A stretch of 64,000 bases of DNA from Alphaproteobacteria bacterium (GTDB lineage Bacteria > Myxococcota_A > UBA796 > GCA-2862545), in assembly GCA_020632925.1 (NCBI GenBank), contig JACKER010000019.1:1-64000 (forward strand). Reading direction: 5' to 3'. The translations under genes were made by a program, and so were the position numbers. The notes under the pieces were generated by a model. The model saw only the letters and a program-made list of their open reading frames with translations, was not told the DNA's origin and searched no databases. Below, one piece after another: positions 24,717 to 34,605 of this stretch; position 1 is the first letter of the stretch; every line of letters begins with the position of its first letter.

Positions 24717-26945
24717 ATGCCGCGTCGGGTGGGACCGTGGGGGCTCGTCGCCCTGCTCTGGGGCTGCGGCCACGGCGCCACGTCCGACTCTTGCCCCGGC
24801 GGCGGGTCCGAGGTGGCGTACAACGGGCGCGACGACGACTGCGATCCGTCGACGCCCGACGACGACCTCGACGGCGACGGACTCCTCCTCGCCCAGGACT
24901 GCGACGACACCGACCCCGCCCTCGGCGGGCCCGAGATCCCGTACGACGGGGTCGATCAGGACTGCGATCCGACCACCCCCGACGACGACCTCGACGGCGA
25001 CGGACTCCTCCTCGCCCAGGACTGCGACGACACCGACGCGCTGCGAGGCGGCGGCGACGAGATCCCCTACGACGGGATCGACCAGGACTGCGACCCCGCC
25101 ACGCTCGACGACGACCTCGACGGAGACGGGTTCTTGCTCGCCCAGGACTGCGACGACACCGACGCGCTGCGAGGCGGTGGCGACGAGATCCCCTACGACG
25201 GGGTCGACCAGGACTGCGACCCCGCCACGCTCGACGACGACCTCGACGGAGACGGCCGGCTGCTGGTCGACGACTGCGACGACGCCGATCCTCTCCGTGG
25301 GGGGGAGGAGATCCCCTACGACGGCATCGACCAGGACTGCGATCCCACCACGCCGGACGACGACCTCGATGGAGATGGGGTCCTGGTCGCGGACGACTGC
25401 GACGACGCCGATCCGGTCTGGGGCGCGCCGGGTCCGGTGATCCTCCCCAACCTGGTGCTCGCGCGCAACCGGGACGTGGCCGAGGCCTGCTTCTGCGTCA
25501 CCGAGCTGCGCGTCGAGGGCGTGGTGGCCGTGGGGGCCGTCAACGACCTGTCCGCCCTGTCCTGCCTGACGCGCACCGGGGACCTCTCCATCACGCCGGA
25601 CGCCCGGATACCCGACCTGACGGGGCTCGAGAACCTGGTCACCATCGACCGCGACCTGGAGGCCTGGGAAACCCCCTCGCTGACCAGCCTCCGAGGTCTC
25701 GATGGCCTCACCAGCGTGGGTCGAGACTTCTGGCTCTCGGAGCTCCCCAACCTCGTCCACCTCGACGGCGCTCGCCAGCTGACCACCGTAGAGCGCGACG
25801 TACGCCTGATCGGGCTGCCCAGCTTCGAGAGCCTCGACGGCTTCGATGCCCTGCAGACCATCGGGAACGACCTGGCCATCGGCGACGACTGGGAGCTGGC
25901 CAGCCTCGACGGCCTCGATCGACTCACCACCGTCGGAGGCCACTTGACCCTCCTGCGCCTCCTGACGCTCGAGTCCATCGCCGGGCTGCGCTCCCTCCAG
26001 ACCGTCGGAGGAGATCTGTACATCGGTATAGCGCTGGTGACGGAGATCGAGGGCCTCCGGAACCTGCGGTCGATCGGTGGGGACCTCACCCTCGAAGAAA
26101 CCCGTCTGGCCACGATCGAGCCGCTCTCGAATCTCACCCATGTGGGCGGAGGCATCAGCCTCTACAATCTCTCACTCCAAGATCTCACTGGGCTGGAAGG
26201 GATCACTCAGCTTCAGGGTGACCTCGATCTGGGGCTCGACGTGACCAGCCTGCACGGCCTCGAGAACCTCGAATCGGTCGCCGGCGATGCGTTCCTCGGG
26301 ATTCACGACGTCACTTCACTGGAAGAGCTGTCGAACCTGCGAGTGGTGGGTGGACGCATGATCCTCCGGTATGGGGGCGTCGATCTCAGGGGGTTGCAGA
26401 ACGCGGCGATCCCGACCCTGAGGATCGAAATCTGCGACCACCTCACCAGCCTCGACGGCCTCAACCCCGCGCTGGGTACCACCGACCTCACGGTGGTGGA
26501 GGCGCCAGCGCTCGTGGACCTCTCCGCGCTGGCCGGCATCCGGTCCATCGACCGGCTCTGGCTGCAGCATCTCGACGCCCTCCAGAGCCTGCACGGCCTC
26601 GAGGCTCTCACCTGGGTCGACGACGATCTGTTCCTCCAGGATATCGGACTCCAGTCCGTGGAGGGGCTCGCGGGCCTGAAGACGGTGGGCGGCGACGTCG
26701 ACCTGTGGCAGCTCTGGGACGTCACGGACCTGCACGGCCTGGAGAACCTGCGTTCTGTCGGCGGGTACCTGAAGGTGGGCAACGACCCGTCCCTGGAGGA
26801 CATCTCCGCGCTCGTGCCGCTGGAGTCGGTCGGAGGCAGCCTGTACATCCAGCTCAACCCGCTCCTCCCCCAGTCCTCGATCGATCTGGTGCTGGCCGAT
26901 CTCGACGTGGGCGGGTCCATCGTCATCCAGAACAACGGGTCCTGA
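24717..26945 (+). CDS. Large lipoprotein: MopE-type metal-binding repeats plus L-domain/LRR repeats
   Basis: 742 residues from the ATG at 24717 behind GGGGAGGAGG. The signal MPRRVGPWGLVALLWGC ends in the lipobox Cys. Residues about 30-240 contain five copies of a 40-residue unit with the Ca-binding pattern DDDLDGDG, then DCDDTD or DCDDAD and a cysteine (YDGVDQDCDP). The rest is a solenoid of about 20-residue leucine-rich units of the receptor L-domain type (for example DLTGLENLVTIDRDL, SLDGFDALQTIGNDL, DLHGLENLRSVGGYL). It is probably a surface adhesin or ligand-binding protein. A -10-like TACGAT is at 24695-24700. Confidence 0.85.
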   Translation: MPRRVGPWGLVALLWGCGHGATSDSCPGGGSEVAYNGRDDDCDPSTPDDDLDGDGLLLAQDCDDTDPALGGPEIPYDGVDQDCDPTTPDDDLDGDGLLLAQDCDDTDALRGGGDEIPYDGIDQDCDPATLDDDLDGDGFLLAQDCDDTDALRGGGDEIPYDGVDQDCDPATLDDDLDGDGRLLVDDCDDADPLRGGEEIPYDGIDQDCDPTTPDDDLDGDGVLVADDCDDADPVWGAPGPVILPNLVLARNRDVAEACFCVTELRVEGVVAVGAVNDLSALSCLTRTGDLSITPDARIPDLTGLENLVTIDRDLEAWETPSLTSLRGLDGLTSVGRDFWLSELPNLVHLDGARQLTTVERDVRLIGLPSFESLDGFDALQTIGNDLAIGDDWELASLDGLDRLTTVGGHLTLLRLLTLESIAGLRSLQTVGGDLYIGIALVTEIEGLRNLRSIGGDLTLEETRLATIEPLSNLTHVGGGISLYNLSLQDLTGLEGITQLQGDLDLGLDVTSLHGLENLESVAGDAFLGIHDVTSLEELSNLRVVGGRMILRYGGVDLRGLQNAAIPTLRIEICDHLTSLDGLNPALGTTDLTVVEAPALVDLSALAGIRSIDRLWLQHLDALQSLHGLEALTWVDDDLFLQDIGLQSVEGLAGLKTVGGDVDLWQLWDVTDLHGLENLRSVGGYLKVGNDPSLEDISALVPLESVGGSLYIQLNPLLPQSSIDLVLADLDVGGSIVIQNNGS
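24810..25433 (+). repeat. Five near-identical 123-126-bp coding repeats
   Basis: Five tandem units encode EVAYNGRDDDCD / EIPYDGxDQDCD followed by DDDLDGDG and DCDD. The units are highly similar at the DNA level and all begin with EIPYDG or EVAYNG, so unequal crossing-over could vary the copy number. Each unit fits the putative metal-binding MopE-like motif common in Myxococcota. Confidence 0.8.
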
Positions 26946-26959
26946 CAGCGGAGCGGGTG

Positions 26960-29900
26960 TCACCGAGTCGCCGCGCAGAGCGCGTCGTAGTCCGTCCGCA
27001 GCACCCGCGGCACGGGCAGCCCCACCAGCGCCTCGACCTCCGCTCGCCGCCGGGCGGCCTGCGCCGCGTCCCCCGCCAGCCCCTGCTCGATGCGCAGCCG
27101 CGCGAGCTCCATCGGGTCGCTCCCCTCCCCCAGCAAGGCCTCGGCGCGCTCCAGGTGCTCCCGAGCGCGCTCGCGGTCGCCCCGGAGCCGCTGCAGCCTC
27201 CCCAGCGACACGAGGACGACGCCCTCCAGCAGCGTGTGACGCGTGTCCACGGCGATCCGCGAGGCCTCGAGCAGATCACGCTCCGCCTCGGCCAGCGCCC
27301 CCCGCCGCAGCCGGATCGCCGCCCGGTTCACGCGGGCGATCCCCTCGCTGCGCGTGTTCCCCACGTCCACGTGGCAGGCGACCGCCCGATCCAGCGCGTC
27401 CAGCGCCTCGTCGTGCCGTCCGGCGTCGTCGTGCAGCAGGGCGAGGTTGGTCAGCGCGATGCCCTCGCTGCGCCGGTCGCCCATCGACACGTGCACCCGG
27501 TGGGCCTCCTCCAGCGACGCGCGCGCGGCGTCCGCGTCCCCGAGCTGCCGCTCCAGCGCCCCGAGGTTCGCGAGCACGATGGCCACGCTGCGCTGCGCGC
27601 CGAACCGCCGGTGCAGCTCCAGCGCCCGCCGGAGCGAGGCGCGACCGGCGTGCACGTCACCCGCGCGCCACTGCTGGATCCCCAGGTTCGCCATCACGAT
27701 CGCCTGGGTGCGCCGATCGCCGCACTCGGCGGTGAGGTCGTGCGCCTCCTGGTACGCGGCCCGCGCGCCGGCCCGGTCCCCCCGGTCCGAGAGCGCCACC
27801 CCGAGGTTCGCGAGGGTCGAGCCCGCCGCCCGGGTGTCGCCCGAGGCCCGCGCGAGCGCCAGCGCCTCCCGCTGCGCGGCGATGGCGTCGTCCGTCCGAC
27901 CCTGCTCGCGGTGGAGGACGCCGAGCTGGCCGAGCGCGCGCTGCTCGACGGACCGATCGCCGTGCGCCCGAGCCCACGCCAGCACCTCCTCCAGCACCGG
28001 CAGGGCCTCCATCGCGCGACCCGCCTCGCGGTACGCCGCGGCCCGTCGGCAGCGGAGTCGGGCGGCGGTCCCGGCGTCCGCCAGCGGCTCCGCGTCCTGA
28101 AGGTCCGCGAGCTCACCGCGCAGATCGCCCGTGACGCCGCGCAGCGTCCCTCGCGCCTCCAGCAACAATGCCCGCTGGTGGTCCGAGAGCGGCAGCGCCA
28201 GCACCCCGTCGCAGAGCTCGACGCCCACCGACGCCGGGCCGCGCAGCAGGAGCACCTCCCACGCCGCCAGCGCCGCTGGCACCCCGACCGCGGGATCGGT
28301 CGCTCCTCGCGCGGCCGCGAGCAGGTCGGGGAGCTCGCGCTGCAGGTCGCGCATCCGACGCGCGCCGCCCGCTCGGCGCAGGGCCTCCCTCGCCTCGGGC
28401 GTGCCCCGGGACGCGAACCAGCGGCCGTGGCGCTCCCGGGTCGGACCCACCTCCACGAGGCGCGCGGACGCGAAGTCGCGCACCGACACCAGCAGCCCGA
28501 AGCGCTCGTCCCGGACCTGCACCAGGTGCTGCTCGACGAGCGCCTCCAGCAGATCCAGGGTCCACGGCGCGTCGGGCCCGACGTCCACCACGGCCTCCGC
28601 CGCCTCGAGCCCGAAGGGCCCCTCGAACACCGCGAGCTGCGCCAGCGCCTGCTGCTGCGTGGGATCGAGCAGCTCCCAGGACCACCCGAGCGCAGCCTCC
28701 AGGCTCTGGTGACGCGGATCGGCGCCGCGCCCGCCCGCCAGCAGCCGCCGACGGTCCGCCAGCCGCGCCGCCAACGTCGAGACCGGGAGCGTCCGGGCGC
28801 GCGCCGCCAGCAGCTCGATGGCGAGGGGGAGCCCGTCCAGCTGCTCGACCAGCGCCTCGACCGCGGGGCGCTCCTCCTCCGACAGCGCCCGCCCACGCCG
28901 CTCCGCGAACAGATCCGCGGACGCGGTCGGATCGAGCGGCGCCACCTCGACCACCCGCTCGCCCGGGATCCGCAGGGGCGCCCGGCTGGTCGCGATCCAC
29001 CGCACGTCGGGCGCCCGCTCCACCCACCGCGCCACGCAGCCGCGCGCGGCGTCGACCGCCTGCTCCAGGTTGTCGAGCACCACGGGGCCGCCGGCCTGCA
29101 GCGCCGCCAGCGCGATCCGCTCGTCGGGGTCCGCGGGTCCCACGTCCACCCCGAGCGACCGCGCGACGAGCGCCGCCAGCTCGGCCTCCGTCCGCGCGGA
29201 GGGCAACGCGCAGAACCTCGCGCCCGAGGACCCCGCCGCGAGCTCCAGCGCGAGGCGCGTCTTGCCCACGCCGGCGGGCCCCACCAGCGTGACCAGGCCG
29301 CCCCCGTCCACCCGCAGCTCGGCGAGGAGCTCGGTGCGCCCGATGATGCGCCCCTCGCGCGGCGGCAGGCGCGTGCGGTCCGAGCGCGCCAGCGTGACCG
29401 TGGGGGCGCTGGCCGAGGGCACCGGCGCCTCCTCGGTGATCTGCCCCGCCGCCGCTCCCTCGAGCATCAGCGCCAGCTCGGCGAGCGAGATGCCGGGTGC
29501 CGCCGGACGCAGCATCCGCAGCGCGCGGCCGAGGGACGCCGCGTCGGGAAAGCGGGCCGCCGGGTCGAAGCGCAGGCAGCGCGCGAGCACCTCCTGGAGG
29601 CCGGGCACGCTCTCGCAGCCGTCGAAGAAGCCGGGCGACGCCGTCCGCGCCTCGATGGCCATCGCCGCGAACACCGCCTGCGAGCCCCTCCCCAGCGGGT
29701 TGCGTCCGCGGAGCAACGTCAGCAGCGTCATCCCGGCGGCGAACAGGTCGGAGGCCTGCTCGGGAACGCCGTCGGCCTGCTCGGGCGCGAGGTAGCCGGG
29801 GGTACCCGCGGCGCCGCCCCCGAGCTCGGCGGACAGGCCGGCGATGCCGAAGTCCGCCAGGCGCAGCAGCCCGGAGCGGTCGAGGAGCAGGTTGCCCGGC

Positions 29901-30340
29901 TTCACGTCCCGGTGGATCAGGCGCAGCGGCCGATCGCCGTCGTCGCGCAGCTCGTGGACGTGCGACAGCGCCGCGCACAGCTGGATCCCGGCGTCGACCA
30001 CGGCCGCGGGCGACATCGGCCCGTCCCGTCCGAGCGCGGACAGCGAGGCCCCACGGACCAGCTCCATCGACACGAACCAGCGTCCGTCGACCTGACCCAG
30101 CTCCAGCGTGGAGACGACGTTCGGGTGCGACAGCAGCCCGCCCAGCCGCGCCTCGCGGATCAGCTCGGCGACGCGGGCCTCGTCCTCGCCGTGGCTCGCG
30201 TGCAGCAGCTTGAGCGCGACGCGCTTGCGGAAGCCCGCCGGCCCGTGGAGCACGGCCTGGACGACCACGCCTGCCGCGCCACGCCCCAGGACGCGCACCA
30301 GCTCGTAGCGTCCGAGCCGACGGGGCAGATCGGTGTCCAC
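26960..30340 (-). CDS. Ser/Thr kinase fused to STAND ATPase and TPR domain
   Basis: 1,126 residues from a GTG at 30340. Residues about 10-275 are a kinase: GRGAAGVV glycine loop, Lys in VALKLLH, HRDVKPGNLLLD, DFGIAGL, GTPGYLAPEQAD. A P-loop GPAGVGKT and Walker B-like VVLDNLEQ start an NB-ARC/LuxR-type ATPase near residue 350, and from about residue 760 TPR-like repeats with the pattern GDRRSEGIALTNLALLH recur at least seven times. This matches the architecture of large Myxococcota regulatory kinases and is cytoplasmic. It converges on the MopE-type lipoprotein gene with 14 bp between stops. Confidence 0.9.
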   Translation of the reverse strand: MDTDLPRRLGRYELVRVLGRGAAGVVVQAVLHGPAGFRKRVALKLLHASHGEDEARVAELIREARLGGLLSHPNVVSTLELGQVDGRWFVSMELVRGASLSALGRDGPMSPAAVVDAGIQLCAALSHVHELRDDGDRPLRLIHRDVKPGNLLLDRSGLLRLADFGIAGLSAELGGGAAGTPGYLAPEQADGVPEQASDLFAAGMTLLTLLRGRNPLGRGSQAVFAAMAIEARTASPGFFDGCESVPGLQEVLARCLRFDPAARFPDAASLGRALRMLRPAAPGISLAELALMLEGAAAGQITEEAPVPSASAPTVTLARSDRTRLPPREGRIIGRTELLAELRVDGGGLVTLVGPAGVGKTRLALELAAGSSGARFCALPSARTEAELAALVARSLGVDVGPADPDERIALAALQAGGPVVLDNLEQAVDAARGCVARWVERAPDVRWIATSRAPLRIPGERVVEVAPLDPTASADLFAERRGRALSEEERPAVEALVEQLDGLPLAIELLAARARTLPVSTLAARLADRRRLLAGGRGADPRHQSLEAALGWSWELLDPTQQQALAQLAVFEGPFGLEAAEAVVDVGPDAPWTLDLLEALVEQHLVQVRDERFGLLVSVRDFASARLVEVGPTRERHGRWFASRGTPEAREALRRAGGARRMRDLQRELPDLLAAARGATDPAVGVPAALAAWEVLLLRGPASVGVELCDGVLALPLSDHQRALLLEARGTLRGVTGDLRGELADLQDAEPLADAGTAARLRCRRAAAYREAGRAMEALPVLEEVLAWARAHGDRSVEQRALGQLGVLHREQGRTDDAIAAQREALALARASGDTRAAGSTLANLGVALSDRGDRAGARAAYQEAHDLTAECGDRRTQAIVMANLGIQQWRAGDVHAGRASLRRALELHRRFGAQRSVAIVLANLGALERQLGDADAARASLEEAHRVHVSMGDRRSEGIALTNLALLHDDAGRHDEALDALDRAVACHVDVGNTRSEGIARVNRAAIRLRRGALAEAERDLLEASRIAVDTRHTLLEGVVLVSLGRLQRLRGDRERAREHLERAEALLGEGSDPMELARLRIEQGLAGDAAQAARRRAEVEALVGLPVPRVLRTDYDALCAATR

Positions 30341-30359
30341 GGTCCGAGGATACGCGCCC

Positions 30360-31157
30360 TCACGGTGTCCAGGGGACGACCGGATCCTCCACGGCGATCC
30401 CCGTGGGCCAGCGCTTGCCGGGACGGACGAACGGGTGGGGACGCTCCGCTTCCACAGGCCAGTCGTCCGCCCAGCGCCGTGCCACCGCGGACGAGGGGTG
30501 CATCACCCGCAGCGGCACCTCCTCCTCGATCGAGCGCATCCACACGAAGGGCAGCGCGGAGCCGGGGTCCAGCTCGGGCAGGAGCCGGCGCAGCACCAGC
30601 GTGCAGTTCCGCTTCCACAGCAGGTAGGACGGGGTCAGGGGCTCGTGCGCGGCGAGCGAGGCGCGCTGCTCCTCGTACCAGGCCTCGGCCTCCCGGATCA
30701 CGCGGACGGCGCGCTCCTCGGGGAGATCGAGCCACAGCTCGTAGATCTCGCGGTTGTCGAGCATGGACTCGCGGTACCAGCCGCCGTCGACGGGGTGCTC
30801 CACCCGGAAGAGCACGGCCGCGCCCCGCTGCTCGTCGAGCGCCTCCTCCACCCAGGGCTCGCCCGCGTGTTCCGCGCGCAGCATCTGCTCGTTCCAGCCG
30901 CCCAGGCGGTAGACCTCGTACTCCGCGTCGTGGAGCCCGCCGCGCTCGCACCAGGTCGTCCGCAGGGACGCGTGTCCGTACGTGCTCGCCCCCGAGCGAC
31001 GTCCGTAGACCACGATCGCGACCCCCAGCGGCACGAGGTCGCCGTCGGGGCAGCGGGACGCCGCGGCGACCGGCCAGACCCCGCCCTCCGCCGCGATCGG
31101 CGAGGCGTCGACCCGCCAGAGCGGACGCGCGTGGGCGCAGGCGACCAGGAACAGCAC
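30360..31157 (-). CDS. Lipoprotein resembling DUF4105 / permuted papain-fold proteins
   Basis: 265 residues from a GTG at 31157; the signal is MLFLVAC, seven residues. A TAG four codons upstream leaves only a CTG as an alternative start. The block YGHASLRTTWC with a later WKRNCTLVLRRLLPEL matches the His and Cys order of DUF4105/Lnb-type permuted papain folds, where Cys and His form a thiol active site. A helical centre (NREIYELWLDLPEERAVR) precedes it. The role in family members is not established. The stop lies 20 bp beyond the start of the convergent-side kinase gene, both on the same strand. Confidence 0.6.
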   Translation of the reverse strand: MLFLVACAHARPLWRVDASPIAAEGGVWPVAAASRCPDGDLVPLGVAIVVYGRRSGASTYGHASLRTTWCERGGLHDAEYEVYRLGGWNEQMLRAEHAGEPWVEEALDEQRGAAVLFRVEHPVDGGWYRESMLDNREIYELWLDLPEERAVRVIREAEAWYEEQRASLAAHEPLTPSYLLWKRNCTLVLRRLLPELDPGSALPFVWMRSIEEEVPLRVMHPSSAVARRWADDWPVEAERPHPFVRPGKRWPTGIAVEDPVVPWTP

Positions 31158-31250
31158 GAGCGCCAGCTATCCGGCAGGCACCCACGACACACGAAGGGAG
31201 TTGGCCCACCCGGATCGGCGCAGTACGTTCCAGGAGGAAAGGGAGCGAGG

Positions 31251-32870
31251 ATGTTGTTCTGGTGGCCTCTCGCGTGCGGGGTCGACGACGGGACCACGCC
31301 GCAGCCGACGGACGTGGCGCCCACCGAGACCGGCACGACCACGGAACCCACGAGCGACACCGCGGTCCCGGCCCGGGGGCCGACGATCGTGGACGGGCCC
31401 ACGCTGGGCGATCCCCCGGACGAACGCCTGCGCCTGGTCCGCATGCTGGCCGTGACCAGCGACGTCCCCACCCGCGCCAGCGTGCTCGTCGACGACGGCG
31501 AGCGGCGGCGGCGGATCACGTTCCCGACGCTCCAGACCGAGCACCAGCTGCCCATCCTGCAGCTGTTCCAGGCCACCACCTACGACCTGACGGTGACGTT
31601 GACGGACGAGGGCGGCCACACGGTCGAGGCCGCGCTGACCTTCGACACCGCCACCCTCCCCGACCAGCTCCCCGAGCTCGAGCTGCTCGTCGATCAGCCC
31701 ACCGCGGAGCCTGGTCTGCGCGTCTTCCCCGTCGGCTGCGACGACGCGCCCTTCGTGGTGCTGGCGGTGGACCACCAGGCCCGCCCGGTGTGGGCCCTGG
31801 TCACCACCCAGGACACGAAGGCGCTCAGCTTCGAGCCGCAGAGCAGCCGGTTCGCGTACCTGGTCGCCTCCAACCGCGTCCAGCGCACGACCCCCTGGGG
31901 AACGCAGGTGCAGCGCTGGTCGCCGAGCGGCTCGGGCGGGGCGATCCCGGTCGACGTCCCCGGCTTCCACCACGAGGCCGCGTTCGAGGCGGACGGCTCG
32001 TTCTGGAGCCTGAACCAGGTCGACGTCGACGTGCCCGCCTTCCCGGTGTCGGAGCTGACCCCGACGGTGCTGCGACCCGCGACGATCAGCTCCGACGTCG
32101 TGATCCACGTCGCGGAGGACGGGACGATCCTCGGGCGCTGGCCGCTGCACGAGATCTTCCCGACCGAGCGCATCGGGTACGACTCGTTCGAGGAGTGGGC
32201 GCACTCGAACGCGATCGTCCCGCTGTCCGACGAAGACGCCTTCCTCGTCTCCATGCGGCACCAGGACGCGGTCGCGCGCGTGCGGCAGTCGACCGGCGAG
32301 GTGGAGTGGGTCCTCGCGAACCACGATGGGTGGCCGGCGGAGTGGGCCGACCGCCTCCTCGAGCCGACGGGCACGCCGTTCGCCTGGCAGTACCACCAGC
32401 ACGCGCCCTTCCTCGCGTCCGACGGCAGCCTGTTCGTGTTCGACAACGGCAACAACGACCGCACGACGCCCTACTCCCACGATCCCGCACCCATCCCGCT
32501 CACCAGCCGCCTGGTGCAGTACCGCATCGATCCGGTGGCGATGACGGTGTCGCAGGGGTTCAGCCAGGCCTTCGGCGGCCCGCCGCTGTGGTCCAAGGCG
32601 CTCGGCAACGTCGACGTCCTGCCCGTCAGCGGCCACGTCTTCGGCACCTTCGCCTACCTGTACCGGGAAAACGGCGTCAGCAACACCGATCTCGGGCTGG
32701 GGAGCCGCACCGTCCGCCTGATCGAGGTGGACCCGAGCACGGGCGACACCCACTGGGATCTCAGGATCAAAGGGGACATCGGACTGGTACCGACGGGCTA
32801 CCAGGTCGACCGTGCGATCGCGATCGGCTCGCTCTACCCCTCCGACGTGGTGGAGGAGTGGCTCCCCTGA
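31251..32870 (+). CDS. Arylsulfotransferase-like lipoprotein (ASST family)
   Basis: 539 residues from the ATG at 31251 with an AGGAGG site. Signal MLFWWPLAC, nine residues. A Thr/Pro-rich linker (residues 15-45) leads to an N-terminal Ig-like domain and a six-bladed propeller with ASST blocks: WAHSNAIVPLSDEDAFLVSMRHQDAV, VEWVLANHDG, YHQHAPFLASDGSLFVFDNGN and a C-terminal GYQVDRAIAIGSLYP. The His in WAHSN and in MRHQD are candidates for the catalytic His residues that transfer sulfate in AssT. Substrate unknown; periplasmic or surface sulfotransfer is inferred. Confidence 0.8.
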   Translation: MLFWWPLACGVDDGTTPQPTDVAPTETGTTTEPTSDTAVPARGPTIVDGPTLGDPPDERLRLVRMLAVTSDVPTRASVLVDDGERRRRITFPTLQTEHQLPILQLFQATTYDLTVTLTDEGGHTVEAALTFDTATLPDQLPELELLVDQPTAEPGLRVFPVGCDDAPFVVLAVDHQARPVWALVTTQDTKALSFEPQSSRFAYLVASNRVQRTTPWGTQVQRWSPSGSGGAIPVDVPGFHHEAAFEADGSFWSLNQVDVDVPAFPVSELTPTVLRPATISSDVVIHVAEDGTILGRWPLHEIFPTERIGYDSFEEWAHSNAIVPLSDEDAFLVSMRHQDAVARVRQSTGEVEWVLANHDGWPAEWADRLLEPTGTPFAWQYHQHAPFLASDGSLFVFDNGNNDRTTPYSHDPAPIPLTSRLVQYRIDPVAMTVSQGFSQAFGGPPLWSKALGNVDVLPVSGHVFGTFAYLYRENGVSNTDLGLGSRTVRLIEVDPSTGDTHWDLRIKGDIGLVPTGYQVDRAIAIGSLYPSDVVEEWLP

Positions 32871-33808
32871 GCACGGCGCCAGTCGGTGCCGAGCAGGAAG
32901 AACACCGACACGGGCCAGGTCCCTTCGGGCCGATCCCACCAGGGGGCAGCGCCCACCGTGGCCCGGGCGCTCCACGTCCCCGACCGGTAGCCGAGGCCGC
33001 CGCCGAAGCCGAGCGTCGCAGCGGAATCCGGGTCGGGCGACGAGCGGTCGTCGGGCAGCGTCCACGCCGCGCCATCCACGAACACCGGGACCTCGAGGCC
33101 ACCGTGGGTCCACTGGGCGCCGAGCCGCGCCGCCACGAGGTCCTGGGCCCACACCTCCGCCCACGCGAGCCCCGCCAGCGGCACGTGGTACGGGGTCATG
33201 CCGCCGAGCCGGGTCGCGAGCAGGTCGTCGGCGTCCTCGGCCCAGGCCGCGCGCAGCTCGCCGAAGGGTGCGAGCGCCCCGTCCAGCCTCGCGCGGGCCT
33301 CCCCCGCGGCGTGCGGCGAGATCCGTCCGTCGACGGTCGACACGTCCACCCCCATCGAGGCGCGCACCGCGCGGGCGCCGTCGGCGAACCAGCCGCCGAT
33401 CACCGCGTCCCCACGGAGCCAGACGGTGTCGGGCACCTCCAGGGTGGCGTCGCCCATCGGCGTGAAGTGGTGCGCCCGCGCGAACCCCTCACCGCCGGCG
33501 TACCAGCCGTGCCCCAGCCAGCGCTGGGCGAGCACGTCGGGCCCGACGTACTGCACCAGCTGCGCGCGGTCGCGGTCCGGCGCTCCCGCGGTGTACGGGC
33601 TGATGAACATGCCCGCAGCGAACCCGGCGCCGCGCAGGCCGACGGAGACCTTGCCGCGCGACAGGGCGTGCTCCCAGCGCAGGTCGAGCGTGTCGGTGAA
33701 GAGCTGCGCCGACCAGTCCCCGCTGCGGACCCCGAGATCGAGGATGCCGTGGCTGTCGGTCTCGAGCTCGCCGCCGGCCGCCGCCCGCCACTCGATCGGC
33801 GCGCTCAC
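32834..33808 (-). CDS. Beta-rich protein, probable outer-membrane barrel without visible signal
   Basis: 324 residues from a GTG at 33808 that overlaps the upstream protease gene's stop (GTGA). The sequence is alternating-hydrophobic strands with aromatic girdles (SAQLFTDTLDLRWEHAL, KVSVGLRGAGFAAGMF, LGFGGGLGYRSGTWSARATV, WPVSVFFLLGTDW) as in 12- to 16-strand barrels. It begins SAPIEWRAAAGG with no signal peptide, which is odd for an outer-membrane protein; a mis-assigned start or intracellular role cannot be excluded. Overlaps the convergent ASST gene by 37 bp. Confidence 0.65.
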   Translation of the reverse strand: MSAPIEWRAAAGGELETDSHGILDLGVRSGDWSAQLFTDTLDLRWEHALSRGKVSVGLRGAGFAAGMFISPYTAGAPDRDRAQLVQYVGPDVLAQRWLGHGWYAGGEGFARAHHFTPMGDATLEVPDTVWLRGDAVIGGWFADGARAVRASMGVDVSTVDGRISPHAAGEARARLDGALAPFGELRAAWAEDADDLLATRLGGMTPYHVPLAGLAWAEVWAQDLVAARLGAQWTHGGLEVPVFVDGAAWTLPDDRSSPDPDSAATLGFGGGLGYRSGTWSARATVGAAPWWDRPEGTWPVSVFFLLGTDWRRAQGSHSSTTSEG

Positions 33809-34605
33809 AGCGGGCACCCGTCGAGCGTGCCCGACCGGAGCCCTCTCGCGAGCGCCTCCTGGCGCTGGGCCGCCGTGCCGTGCGTGAAGGACTCCGGCAC
33901 CACCCCACCGCGCGACCGCGCCTGGAGCACGTCGTCGCCGATGGCACCCGCCGCGCGGAGCCCTTCCTCGATGTCACCCGGCTCGAGCAGCGAGGCCGCG
34001 TGGTGCCCCCACACCCCGGCGAGGCAGTCCGCCTGCAGCTCCATGCGCACCGACCACGCGTTCTCGGCGCTCGGATCCGCGGCCTGGCGCCGGCGCACCT
34101 GCTCCTCGACGCCCGTGACGTTCTGGACGTGGTGGCCCACCTCGTGCGCGATCACGTAGGCCTGCGCGAAGTCTCCGGGCGCGCCCAGGCGCCGGGAGAG
34201 CTCGTCGAAGAACGCCAGGTCCAGGTACACCTTCGCGTCGCCGGGGCAGTAGAACGGACCGACCGCCGCCGACTGACGCCCGCAGGCGCTCGCCACGCGA
34301 TCCGTGAACAGCACCATCGACGGCGGGACGTAGCGAGGGCCGAGCAGCTCGCCCCACACGTCCTCGGTGCTGGCGAGCACGCGGGAAGCGAAGTCCGCGA
34401 GCTGGTCGTCGCCCGCCCGAGGTGCGCTGCCCCCGCCCTGCTCGGTGGCCAGCTGGAGCACCACCAGCGGATCGCCACCGAGCAACCACACGGCACCCGC
34501 CAGCGCGATCACCCCGGCCAGGCCGAGGCCTCCAACCGCCAGCCCCGCCGGGCGGCCACGTCGATCCTCGACGCGGTGGCTGCGCCGGGTGCCCTGGAGC
34601 TTCAT
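33805..34605 (-). CDS. Membrane-anchored zinc metallopeptidase (YpfJ/KPN_02809 type)
   Basis: 266 residues from the ATG at 34605, coupled to the upstream gene by ATGA. An N-terminal membrane span (residues 24-45) is followed by the neutral zinc metallopeptidase domain: SACGRQSAAVGPFYCPGDAKVYLDL, HEVGHHVQNVTG with HExxH-like ligands and ELQADCLAGVWGHHA. These blocks are characteristic for this family, whose substrates are unknown. It is in a three-gene set with a START-like secreted protein and the beta-rich protein. Confidence 0.85.
   Translation of the reverse strand: MKLQGTRRSHRVEDRRGRPAGLAVGGLGLAGVIALAGAVWLLGGDPLVVLQLATEQGGGSAPRAGDDQLADFASRVLASTEDVWGELLGPRYVPPSMVLFTDRVASACGRQSAAVGPFYCPGDAKVYLDLAFFDELSRRLGAPGDFAQAYVIAHEVGHHVQNVTGVEEQVRRRQAADPSAENAWSVRMELQADCLAGVWGHHAASLLEPGDIEEGLRAAGAIGDDVLQARSRGGVVPESFTHGTAAQRQEALARGLRSGTLDGCPL

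Noticed and set aside
26705..34159. Very long plus-strand frame of 2,484 codons
   Set aside because: It is antisense to the kinase gene and others, and its amino-acid composition (Arg/Pro/His-rich) is that of a GC shadow.
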